A DNA stretch of 64,000 nt from NCBI GenBank assembly GCA_024280895.1, contig JAJRPI010000096.1:1-64000 (forward strand), read 5' to 3'. This DNA comes from Alphaproteobacteria bacterium. Lineage in GTDB: Bacteria > Pseudomonadota > Alphaproteobacteria > Rhizobiales > JAKIUO01. The notes under the pieces are model-generated. The model made no database searches. It worked only from the letters and a program-made list of their open reading frames with translations, and had not been told where the DNA came from. Shown here piece by piece: positions 56,913 through 64,000 of this stretch (positions are counted from its first letter, which is position 1; each line of letters starts with the position of its first letter). The translations under genes and the position numbers were made by a program.

Positions 56913-56928
56913 TGTTTCACGTGAAACA
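56913..56928. promoter_or_regulatory. parS site 3 (between rho and mnmE)
   Basis: A perfect TGTTTCACGTGAAACA, 41 bp from the rho stop and outside any gene. Confidence 0.95.
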
Positions 56929-56968
56929 TTGCGCAGACTATCGCATCAGTGCGCCCAAAAACGACTGA

Positions 56969-58237
56969 TCAGGTATTCATGCTGTCAAAGAAGTCTTTAT
57001 TGGTGGGCATCTGTTTCAATTTGTCTACCAGGAACTCAATGGCATCGATGGAATTCATAGGGTTGAGAATGCGGCGCAGGATAAACATCTTCTTGAGCGT
57101 TTCCTCATCCACCAGTAATTCTTCTTTGCGTGTTCCAGACTTGGCGATATCGATCGCAGGATAAACACGCTTGTCCGAAGCCTTGCGATCTAGAATAACC
57201 TCAGAGTTGCCGGTGCCTTTAAATTCTTCAAAGATCACCTCATCCATACGTGAACCTGTATCGATCAAAGCCGTTGCGATGATGGTTAGCGATCCGCCTT
57301 CTTCAATATTACGAGCCGCACCAAAAAAGCGTTTGGGTCGTTGCAGAGCATTGGCATCAACACCACCGGTCAGAACCTTGCCTGAAGATGGTACCACCGT
57401 ATTATAAGCGCGGCCAAGGCGGGTAATACTGTCGAGCAGAATAACCACATCGCGCTTATGTTCAACCAGGCGCTTGGCTTTCTCGATGACCATTTCCGCG
57501 ACCTGTACATGGCGAGATGCCGGCTCATCAAAGGTCGAAGACACGACTTCACCATTTACTGAGCGCTGCATATCGGTTACTTCCTCGGGGCGCTCGTCAA
57601 TCAGCAGGACAATCACAAAACATTCAGGATGATTGGCTGTGATGGAATGGGCGATATTTTGCAATAGCATTGTTTTACCAGTGCGCGGCGGCGCCACAAT
57701 AAGTCCACGCTGGCCTTTTCCAAGTGGCGCGACAATATCGATAATGCGTGGAGACATGTCTTTAATATCGGGCCCGGCAATTTCCATTTTCAAGGGCTCA
57801 TCTGGATAGAGCGGAGTCAGATTATCAAAATGTACTTTGTGACGAGTTTTGTCTGGCTCTTCAAAATTGATGGTGCTGACTTTAAGTAGCGCAAAATAAC
57901 GTTCGCCTTCTTTGGGCGATCTGATCTGACCGGTGACGGTGTCACCAGTGCGCAAGGAAAAGCGGCGGATCTGGCTAGGGCTGACATAAATATCATCTGG
58001 GCCGGAGAGATAGTTGGCCTCTGGCGAGCGCAAAAAGGCAAACCCGTCGGAAAGCACTTCAACGACGCCTTCACCGACAATGGTGATATCTTTTTCTGCC
58101 AGCTTCTTCAATATGGCAAACATCAATTCCTGTTTGCGCAAAGTCGAAGCATTTTCTACTTCCACACTATCAGCAAATGCCAGGATTTCGACGGGATTTT
58201 TGGCCTTGAGGTCCTGCAGCTTCATTTCTTCGGACAT
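56969..58237 (-). CDS. rho: Transcription termination factor Rho
   Basis: 422 residues. Rho N-terminal and cold-shock-like RNA-binding domains, then the hexameric ATPase with [11 protein letters not shown] near 180 and [11 protein letters not shown] near 270. It terminates untranslated transcripts. An ATG four codons in (58225) is possible. 252 bp of untranslated sequence lie before it, in line with the long leaders usual for rho. Confidence 0.96.
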   Translation of the reverse strand: MSEEMKLQDLKAKNPVEILAFADSVEVENASTLRKQELMFAILKKLAEKDITIVGEGVVEVLSDGFAFLRSPEANYLSGPDDIYVSPSQIRRFSLRTGDTVTGQIRSPKEGERYFALLKVSTINFEEPDKTRHKVHFDNLTPLYPDEPLKMEIAGPDIKDMSPRIIDIVAPLGKGQRGLIVAPPRTGKTMLLQNIAHSITANHPECFVIVLLIDERPEEVTDMQRSVNGEVVSSTFDEPASRHVQVAEMVIEKAKRLVEHKRDVVILLDSITRLGRAYNTVVPSSGKVLTGGVDANALQRPKRFFGAARNIEEGGSLTIIATALIDTGSRMDEVIFEEFKGTGNSEVILDRKASDKRVYPAIDIAKSGTRKEELLVDEETLKKMFILRRILNPMNSIDAIEFLVDKLKQMPTNKDFFDSMNT

Positions 58238-58489
58238 TAAATCTGGACCTGCTTTTTTTAAATTCTTGGATTTATAACATCACCGGATGGCAATGCTTTT
58301 TTAGATTAGAGTCCCATCCTGCGTTCTACAAAATAGTGGCTCAACAAACCCGAAACCGGTTTTTCACTTATCAATTTACAAGAAAGCTGAGAGGGGTTCG
58401 ACAGGGCTTGATCATTACGATATTTTCCGCTCTATAGCAGAGCAGAAGAAAAAACAAAAGCTCTTATATAAGCTTTTTAAACAATAGTG

Positions 58490-58918
58490 TTAAAACGGCT
58501 TCACTATTACCATGATCACAATAATGATCATAAGAACGGTCGGTACTTCATTGACCAGCCGATAAAACCGCTCTGATTTCTGATTTTTATCAGATTCAAA
58601 CTGTTTGCGCCATATGCCAAGCATGATGTGAAAGACCGTCAAAGCAACGACCATCAAAAGTTTCACGTGAAACCATGGCTCACTAAACGAATGCGATTTC
58701 GCCGCTATGATGAAGCCAAATATCCAGCTGGCGATCATAGCCGGGTTCATGATGACCTTTAACAGCCGCCGTTCCATGATCTTCAATGTTTCACTGATAT
58801 CTGAGCCAGATGTTTGCGCGGAGTGATAGACGAAAAGGCGAGGCAGATAAAACAGGCCGGCCATCCAGGCAATAATCGATATGACATGCAGTGCCTTCAA
58901 CCACAAATATAAATCCAT
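58490..58918 (-). CDS. hemJ: Protoporphyrinogen oxidase HemJ
   Basis: 142 residues, four membrane helices, with the HemJ-type start WLKALHVISIIAWMAGLFYLP, including the conserved His near 11. It oxidises protoporphyrinogen IX in haem synthesis where HemG and HemY are absent. 32 bp after hemE. A parS site lies inside its coding sequence. Confidence 0.92.
   Translation of the reverse strand: MDLYLWLKALHVISIIAWMAGLFYLPRLFVYHSAQTSGSDISETLKIMERRLLKVIMNPAMIASWIFGFIIAAKSHSFSEPWFHVKLLMVVALTVFHIMLGIWRKQFESDKNQKSERFYRLVNEVPTVLMIIIVIMVIVKPF
58659..58674. promoter_or_regulatory. parS site 4 (inside hemJ)
   Basis: AGTTTCACGTGAAACC: the inner 14 bases are the perfect palindrome, but both end bases differ from consensus, so binding may be weaker. 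Confidence 0.8.
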
Positions 58919-58950
58919 ATCAAAAATCCCGTTTGTCGCAAATCAATGCG

Positions 58951-60036
58951 TTAGCTAGCGGAACCGCGGATCAGTTCCATCAATCTTGTCACATGTTCTG
59001 GCGGCGTTTCTTTTATGATGCCATGACCAAGATTGAATATATGCCGACCGTTGGACAAAGTTTCAATGATTCTTTTCACCCTGTGTTCAAGCTGTGGACC
59101 ACCGTTCAAAAGCAGGATCGGATCAAGGTTCCCTTGCACGACGGTGCGAGACTGCAGCTTGTCGCGGATCCACGTCAAAGGCAGCGAGGTATCGCAGCCT
59201 ACCGCGTTGACGCCGGTTTTATCGATATAATCCTCATAAAGAGGCCCCACAGCACGGGGAAAACCGATGATTGGTACGTCAGGATGATATTGTCTTACCC
59301 CTGCAACAATCCGGACCATAGGCTCCTGGCACCATTTAATAAATTCATCGTCCGGTAAAACGCTGGCCCAGCTATCAAACACCTGCACAACCTCGGCGCC
59401 AGCTCTGATCTGACCGCAAAGATATTCGATTGAGCTATCGACCAGCATATCGATCAATTGCGCAAAAGCATCTGGATATTTGTAAGCAAACATGCGGGAC
59501 GGAGCCTGATCGGGTGTGCCGCGCCCAGCGATCATATAGGTGGCAACGGTGAAGGGGGCGCCGCAAAAACCGATCAATGTGGTTTCATCCGGCAATTCAC
59601 CTTTGATCCGCTCAACGCTTTCATAAATATGAGAATAAATCTTATCCGTGTTCGAGGGATCAAGAATGCTCAAACCGCTCGGGTCAGTGATGGGATCAAG
59701 TCTTGGACCTTCACCCGTTTCAAATCGAACAGGTTGACCAAGGGCGTCAGGTACCACGAGGATATCTGAAAACAATATTGCAGCGTCGAACCCATATCGC
59801 TGTATCGGTTGGATTGTGACCTCGGCGGCGCGTTTTGGATTGTAACAAAGATTGAGAAATCCTCCAGCTTCTTCTCGTACCTTGCGGTATTCTGGCAAAT
59901 AGCGTCCAGCCTGGCGCATGAGCCATACGGGCGGTGTTGCTGGTAGGGGGGCTTTTGGCCCTTGCGTTAAAAGGCGCAGAAACGGCTTTTCGCTTAGCTT
60001 AGGGTTCGTCGCGTTATCTGGTTGTCCACCGGGCAT
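58951..60036 (-). CDS. hemE: Uroporphyrinogen decarboxylase
   Basis: 361 residues. It removes four carboxyls from uroporphyrinogen III. Signature PVWLMRQAGRYLPEYR near 36-51 and GFCGAPFTVATYMIAG near 155-170. hemE borders the chromosomal origin in Caulobacter and other alphaproteobacteria; the gene-free region upstream fits that here. Confidence 0.95.
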   Translation of the reverse strand: MPGGQPDNATNPKLSEKPFLRLLTQGPKAPLPATPPVWLMRQAGRYLPEYRKVREEAGGFLNLCYNPKRAAEVTIQPIQRYGFDAAILFSDILVVPDALGQPVRFETGEGPRLDPITDPSGLSILDPSNTDKIYSHIYESVERIKGELPDETTLIGFCGAPFTVATYMIAGRGTPDQAPSRMFAYKYPDAFAQLIDMLVDSSIEYLCGQIRAGAEVVQVFDSWASVLPDDEFIKWCQEPMVRIVAGVRQYHPDVPIIGFPRAVGPLYEDYIDKTGVNAVGCDTSLPLTWIRDKLQSRTVVQGNLDPILLLNGGPQLEHRVKRIIETLSNGRHIFNLGHGIIKETPPEHVTRLMELIRGSAS

Positions 60037-60555
60037 AGAGGCTTCCTAAATATTATATTCTAATTAAGCTGTTTTTGTTGTTTAGCAGTGAATAGCGTGA
60101 ATTGTTGTTGAGCTCCAGCTTTTCAACAGATTCTCCGAAATTTGATTTTAGGGCGAAGCAATTTATTGGCTTGATTTCTTGACAGGGGATGTTGCGATGA
60201 ACGAATCTGCCCTGTCTTTGAATCATAAGGATTGTTTAGCTTTCATTAACCTGTTGATCATTTGTTGTTAACTTTTTACGTTGTCTGGAGAATCTGTGGA
60301 GGAGTCATTTTTTTAAAAAGACGGGGAAACTCATCCGGTATTGTTGCAGATGTGGATGAGTTTCTGGACAAGATTGGGGCAGGCGGCTGGTTGCTTGTTA
60401 GTGGGGATAAGCTGGTGGTTTATCCAGAGATTCTCGACAGGGTTTTTGGGCGCTATAAATCAGAAATATCCTATCGGACGGATCGCTTTGGCCGTGCGCG
60501 GCAGGGATCATACTGTGCGGTCAATTTATATAGGTTTGTAAGGGGAAATTACGAG
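60037..60555. other. Putative chromosomal replication origin (oriC)
   Basis: 519 bp between the divergent hemE and maf. GANTC (CcrM methylation) sites are at 60129, 60203, 60220, 60290 and 60302, plus one at 60429. DnaA-box-like sites with one mismatch to TTATCCACA or its complement are TGTGGATGA (60351-60359), TGGGGATAA (60402-60410) and TTATCCAGA (60420-60428). A weaker one is at 60295. An AT-rich stretch (60241-60280, with CATTAACC and GTTAACTTTTT) could be the unwinding part. A frame open in register with maf crosses it but has no normal start. Confidence 0.75.
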
Positions 60556-61173
60556 ATGCTGCAAAAATCAGGACATGACATTATATTGGCATCTAACAGC
60601 TCTGGCCGTGCCGCTTTACTTAAGGGGGCGGGCATCAGTTTTACCAAAAACGCGGCCGATCTTGATGAGCGGGCCATTCAGGAAGCACTTACCGTGGACG
60701 GGATTTGTCCCGATCCGACAGATGTGGCGCTGGTTTTGGCTCGCGCCAAGGCTGAGGTCATTTCCCAATCTGCAAAAAATGCTTATGTGATTGGGGCCGA
60801 TCAGGTGTTGGCGCTTGATGACAAGATTTATGAAAAACCGGCCAATATGGATATTGCTCGCAATAATCTTTTGACATTTCGCGGCCGTACTCATTATTTG
60901 CATGCTGGCGTTTGTGTGGCGCGAAACGGGGAAACGATCTGGCAGCATGTAGAGACCGCCTCTATGACCATGCGGGATTTCTCTACTGATTTTCTGGCGC
61001 AATATCTGGCGCAGGCCGGGGACAGTGTGCAAACATCAGTTGGCGCCTACCGGCTCGAAGAAACCGGCATTCATCTGTTTGAAAAGATCGAAGGCGACTA
61101 TTTTACCATTCTTGGCTTGCCGCTTATTCCGCTGCTCGATTTTTTTCGAGAGCAGGGGATTGTTGCCAGTTAG
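60556..61173 (+). CDS. maf: Maf family nucleotide pyrophosphatase
   Basis: 205 residues from ATG 60556, with AGGGG 10 nt upstream. Nucleoside triphosphate pyrophosphatase; family signatures DIILASNSSGRAALL at the start and YVIGADQVLAL near 78-88, then IYEKPANMDIAR. The frame is open back to 60262, but that part overlaps the presumed origin and is not Maf-like. In this order ppsR usually lies between hemE and maf; it is missing here. Confidence 0.88.
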   Translation: MLQKSGHDIILASNSSGRAALLKGAGISFTKNAADLDERAIQEALTVDGICPDPTDVALVLARAKAEVISQSAKNAYVIGADQVLALDDKIYEKPANMDIARNNLLTFRGRTHYLHAGVCVARNGETIWQHVETASMTMRDFSTDFLAQYLAQAGDSVQTSVGAYRLEETGIHLFEKIEGDYFTILGLPLIPLLDFFREQGIVAS

Positions 61174-62681
61174 GCAGCAACCGAGCGGGGATGCTCGATA
61201 CAGGCGTTTATCCAGCTCTCGACCTTTTTCTGGTCTGGCATGTTTTCACAAGCACGCAGATTTTGTCCAGCTTTGGTTTGGCAATAAAGACTTAAAAGCG
61301 CGTGCAATTCGCTGGCTTGCATTCTGGCGACTGCACGGCTTGTTTTTATGCCAGCAGCAACCAAAATCTGGGCATTTCCGCCGCGAAGACCGGCAATTTC
61401 ACACACAAGTTTAGCCTGATCTTGCCAGTCTTTTATAACCTGTTGGCTGATCCAGCCGGTATTGAGCTGGGTTGAGAGATCAAGCGCATCGGCTCGTAAC
61501 AACTCGGCTACGCTATTGATGCCGTCGCGTTGCAGGCGTGCCGCGGTTTTTTTGCCGATTGATGGTGCTTTTTCCACTTCGTCCGATAGTTCCAGATAGA
61601 AGCGAGGAGCCCGCTCATTGGTTTTTCGAGTAGTGGGAGTGGTTTCAATATCTGATTGCTTGAATTGTTCCAGGACAGGAGCAGGGACCTTGGTATGTAT
61701 TCTGGCCGCTTTTACAGCTGGTTTGGGGCGCCTTGATCTGGCTCGTTTGGCTGGTTCCATTTTAAAAGAGCGCCGCTCAATGACTTCACGCCTATGCAGC
61801 GCGCGCACTTCGCGATCATCTTCATTGAGTTGATCTTCAACCCGCCCGGTGGTTTGTAATTCGTCATAAGCAGCTTGCACAGCTTTTATGCTATTGGCGT
61901 CATCCAGCTTACGTATTACCCAGCGCATGGGAATACCTAGCGAGGCAACAAATGTATCAATGGTCAAATTGACCTGTGGCGGGGCAACGGCCGCTTCGCG
62001 AAAGGCTCTGTCAAGAATACGCGAAAAGCCAAGTGAGGCATAAATCACCAGCTCCGACAAAAAGCGATGGCAATTTTCATTGAGACCCTCAAGTGGGTCA
62101 ACAACACCGCGATCGAGATTATAATTGGTAATCAGCGCATCATAATATTGATGGGAGCGGGTGGCACCACGTTGCACCATATCAATGATCCAATCATCGG
62201 CATCGCCGGTTTCCACCGTTAGGCCCGCATAGTTTTTTAAGCCGCGCTGGCGCAGCATTTTGTATGATTTGCTAATGCTCCACTCAACAGCGCGGTGCAT
62301 ATTATTTTCAGCTTCGCATTGTGCCGTATGAAAAGGTTGTATGGGGTCGGTATAATAATGAGACAGCACACCCGCGCAATAAACCGCTTCTTCAAATTGC
62401 TCATCCGCAAGGGCGCGCACAAATTTATCATACCAGGCGCTGGCTTTGGCTGGCGCACCGCCCCAGAATTGATCCCCGACATGCAGAACGTGATTTTTGA
62501 AATCCTTAAACTCCTTGTCGGGAGCTTTGGATCCCTCAAGATAAAGATCAATATGCTTTAAGAACAAGCGTTGCCAGCTAAGGGCATCGTCAGTTTCAAG
62601 ATGGTGCAAAGCATCCATGGCCAGCTTGTGATGGGTTCCGTTGGCTTTGGTGGCATAGACAATCTCGAAAAGCATAGTCAT
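61170..62681 (-). CDS. Zinc-dependent phospholipase C-like / DUF4332 protein
   Basis: 503 residues. The N-terminal half (about 15-180) looks like the zinc-dependent phospholipase C / S1-P1 nuclease fold with histidine motifs THHKLAMDALHHL and CAGVLSHYYTDPIQPFH. The middle is basic (KRARSRRPKPAVK) and probably disordered. The C-terminus (about 365-475) is a DUF4332 helix-hairpin-helix domain with APSIGKKTAARLQRDGI. This combination occurs in Hyphomicrobiales with no known role. No signal peptide, so cytoplasmic. The stop overlaps the maf stop by 4 bp, tail to tail. Confidence 0.82.
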   Translation of the reverse strand: MTMLFEIVYATKANGTHHKLAMDALHHLETDDALSWQRLFLKHIDLYLEGSKAPDKEFKDFKNHVLHVGDQFWGGAPAKASAWYDKFVRALADEQFEEAVYCAGVLSHYYTDPIQPFHTAQCEAENNMHRAVEWSISKSYKMLRQRGLKNYAGLTVETGDADDWIIDMVQRGATRSHQYYDALITNYNLDRGVVDPLEGLNENCHRFLSELVIYASLGFSRILDRAFREAAVAPPQVNLTIDTFVASLGIPMRWVIRKLDDANSIKAVQAAYDELQTTGRVEDQLNEDDREVRALHRREVIERRSFKMEPAKRARSRRPKPAVKAARIHTKVPAPVLEQFKQSDIETTPTTRKTNERAPRFYLELSDEVEKAPSIGKKTAARLQRDGINSVAELLRADALDLSTQLNTGWISQQVIKDWQDQAKLVCEIAGLRGGNAQILVAAGIKTSRAVARMQASELHALLSLYCQTKAGQNLRACENMPDQKKVESWINACIEHPRSVAA

Positions 62682-62752
62682 AAGGGCTTCCTTTCAGGGC
62701 AGGTTTTGTTAACCCTATTTTGAAAGCTCTTAACAGATTGTAAACAACAGCT

Positions 62753-63046
62753 TTAAGCGCTGGCCAGTATATTCATTTGTGCTGCCAGTTTGAGATCAAG
62801 GGCGGTGATGCCGCCCGCATCATGGGTTGTAAGAGTGACATCGACGCGGTTCCAGACATTGAACCATTCGGGATGATGGTCCATTTTTTCAGCCTGCAGG
62901 GCCGCCCTTGTCATCCAGCCAAAAGCCTCGCTAAAATCCTTGAACTTAAAACTCTTGGTGATGGCGTCGCGGTCCTCAACTTTTTGCCAGCCCGTCAGCT
63001 CTGATAAAATATCATCGATTCTTTCGCTGGATAGTTTTTGCGTCAT
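62753..63046 (-). CDS. phhB: Pterin-4a-carbinolamine dehydratase
   Basis: 97 residues, with the PCD active-site region [19 protein letters not shown] near 59-77. It recycles tetrahydropterin in phenylalanine hydroxylation; many bacteria have it without that pathway. ATG 63046 after AAAGGA is chosen over 63067. Confidence 0.92.
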   Translation of the reverse strand: MTQKLSSERIDDILSELTGWQKVEDRDAITKSFKFKDFSEAFGWMTRAALQAEKMDHHPEWFNVWNRVDVTLTTHDAGGITALDLKLAAQMNILASA

Positions 63047-63137
63047 CTTTATTTCCTTTGTGCTCAAGCCTTGTCATTGATGGGCCTATCGTGGCAGATC
63101 AAAGCTAAAGGTCAATCAAATTGAAAGCGGTCCGCTT

Positions 63138-63608
63138 ATGTCTATCACCAAAATACTGTTTGTCTGTCTTGGTAATATCTGCCGCTCGCCGATGGCGGAG
63201 GGGACGTTTCGTCATCTCGTTTCGGAAAAGGGTTTGCAGCATCTGGTGGAAATCGACAGCGCGGGGACAGGGGCCTGGCATGTAGGTGAGCCGCCAGACC
63301 ATCGCGCCACAGCAACCGCTCTATTGCGCGGCATTGATTTATCGGGGCAGGCGGCACGCAAGGTCAAACAACAAGATTTTGAGCATTATGATTATATTCT
63401 GGCGATGGATCAGGAAAATCATATTAATCTGACCCGCGTCGCGCCGGAGGAATATCGGCATAAAATACGTATGTTTCTGGAATTCGCTCCCGATCAATCA
63501 GAAACAGAAGTCCCCGATCCCTATTATGGCGGCGGCGATGGTTTTGAACATGCGCTCGATCTGGTGGATGCTGCGAGCAGGGGACTGCTTGCGGAGATTG
63601 AGGGGTGA
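63138..63608 (+). CDS. Low-molecular-weight protein-tyrosine phosphatase
   Basis: 156 residues. The P-loop CLGNICRS gives Cys10 and Arg16; the general acid Asp is in EVPDPYYGG near 121. Dephosphorylates tyrosines on proteins, possibly with polysaccharide or stress targets. Only its DNA neighbours, phhB (divergent) and thpR (convergent), are near. Confidence 0.92.
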   Translation: MSITKILFVCLGNICRSPMAEGTFRHLVSEKGLQHLVEIDSAGTGAWHVGEPPDHRATATALLRGIDLSGQAARKVKQQDFEHYDYILAMDQENHINLTRVAPEEYRHKIRMFLEFAPDQSETEVPDPYYGGGDGFEHALDLVDAASRGLLAEIEG

Positions 63609-63613
63609 ATGTC

Positions 63614-63708
63614 TTTGCAGACGGCATTGGGGACTGGCCCCCAAACCCCATTCCTTTAAATGGGGATGAAAGGGGCTCGCCCTTTTCCGCCCGTTGCGTA
63701 GGCGATTA
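63614..63708. repeat. Dispersed palindromic repeat, copy E
   Basis: TGCAGACGGCATTGGGGACT, then AAACCCCATTCC, GGGGATGAAAGGGGCTCGCCC and CCGCCCGTTGCGTAGGCGATTA. Sits between the phosphatase and thpR; the final TTA is the thpR stop codon on the other strand. Confidence 0.8.
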
Positions 63709-64000
63709 CTCTTCCTCTTCAAACGGAAAAACCTCTTCTACTACATATGGCCCACCACCTGTTGATGGTTTGGCGGAATAGAGCGCCGATTGCGTGACTG
63801 TAAAGGGATCCAGCTCAAAGCCCGAAAAATCTGCTAGAAACGGGGCGATGGTCGATAGTCTTGTGCGGGTTAGTCGCGCCAGAGTGATATGGGGTATGAA
63901 TTTTCGTGGTTCCGGTTCAAGGCCGATAAGAGTGGCGCATTTTTCGTGGGCCCGATGCAGTTGCACCAAAGGTTCGCTTGGTTCAAATCCGGCCCACAGG
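63706..64000 (-). CDS. thpR: RNA 2',3'-cyclic phosphodiesterase (2H family), C-terminal part
   Basis: The frame continues past the window edge (LWAGFEPSEPLVQ at the edge end). The second H-x-T motif is visible in FIPHITLARL. Family length is about 180-200 residues, so about half is present. Acidic end FPFEEEE. The stop is supplied by repeat copy E. Confidence 0.8.
   Translation of the reverse strand, partial: LWAGFEPSEPLVQLHRAHEKCATLIGLEPEPRKFIPHITLARLTRTRLSTIAPFLADFSGFELDPFTVTQSALYSAKPSTGGGPYVVEEVFPFEEEE

Noticed and set aside
60262..60555. 98-codon in-frame extension of maf
   Set aside because: It has no canonical start after GGAGGAG (only ATT), overlaps DnaA-box and GANTC clusters, and Maf proteins start at the chosen ATG.
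1..64000. tRNA, rRNA, phage or IS genes
   Set aside because: I looked for tRNA T-arm sequences, rRNA stretches, integrases and transposases and saw none; a covariance search would be needed to exclude tRNAs fully.

Overview
This window reads as the origin-proximal part of the chromosome of an alphaproteobacterium of the order Hyphomicrobiales (Rhizobiales). The evidence is gene content and order: ftsEX next to ydcF-plsC; prmC-prfA-HTH-ptsP-lysC-ubiG; a three-part transhydrogenase (pntAa-pntAb-pntB); DUF4167, DUF1178, IalB and a proteobacterial aa3 oxidase subunit IV; and the series parB-parA-rsmG-mnmG-mnmE-rho-hemJ-hemE. The species is unknown. Nearly all genes are full-length housekeeping genes. 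I saw no phage, no IS transposase, no CRISPR array, no rRNA and no tRNA.

Layout. 1-11.3 kb: the end of a tandem-repeat Cys protein; plsC, an ftsX-ydcF fusion and ftsE; a zinc-ribbon DUF3426 protein; hpt; clpB; a six-unit Cys-pair repeat protein; a MOSC protein; a GNAT gene cut by an in-frame TAG; DUF4167. 11.3-12.1 kb holds no gene. 12.1-18.5 kb: prmC, prfA, an HTH membrane protein, ptsP and lysC, all leftward. 18.6-23.1 kb: ubiG, hisE, coaA and an AsmA protein, rightward. 23.1-30.6 kb: pyrE, repeats, a small zinc-finger protein, pntB/pntAb/pntAa, a 47-residue oxidase subunit IV, a secreted protein, DsrE-like and TusA genes, and ialB. 30.8-33.2 kb: TerB-like, SDR and glutamine amidotransferase genes. 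33.4-37.6 kb: an orphan RND transporter with two C-terminal helix-hairpin-helix units. 38.2-44.8 kb: methyltransferase, comF, a structured repeat element, grxC, an unknown gene, a nitrilase-type hydrolase, DUF1178, a glutamate-synthase-like oxidoreductase and yqaA. 44.9-50.6 kb: yggS, leuS (one-base frameshift), lptE, holA and a small secreted protein. 50.7-60.0 kb: the parBA/rsmG/mnmG/mnmE/rho/hemJ/hemE block. 60.0-60.55 kb: the likely chromosomal origin. 60.6-64 kb: maf, a zinc-phospholipase/DUF4332 protein, phhB, a low-molecular-weight phosphatase and the end of thpR.

How it fits together. ParA, ParB and four parS sites (53.2, 55.2, 56.9 and 58.7 kb) sit 1.4-7 kb from a gene-free region beside hemE that has five GANTC sites in 178 bp and three one-mismatch DnaA boxes. 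Together they form a replication-and-segregation centre. The flanking genes are mostly translation, tRNA modification, haem and cell-envelope functions.

Main points worth a second look: the putative oriC and parS array; a family of about 100-bp palindromic repeats with five copies in gene junctions; a 269-bp cloverleaf-like element between comF and grxC; the RND-HhH and FtsX-YdcF fusions; two unrelated basic proteins built from Cys-pair repeats; and two coding lesions, in leuS and a GNAT gene.
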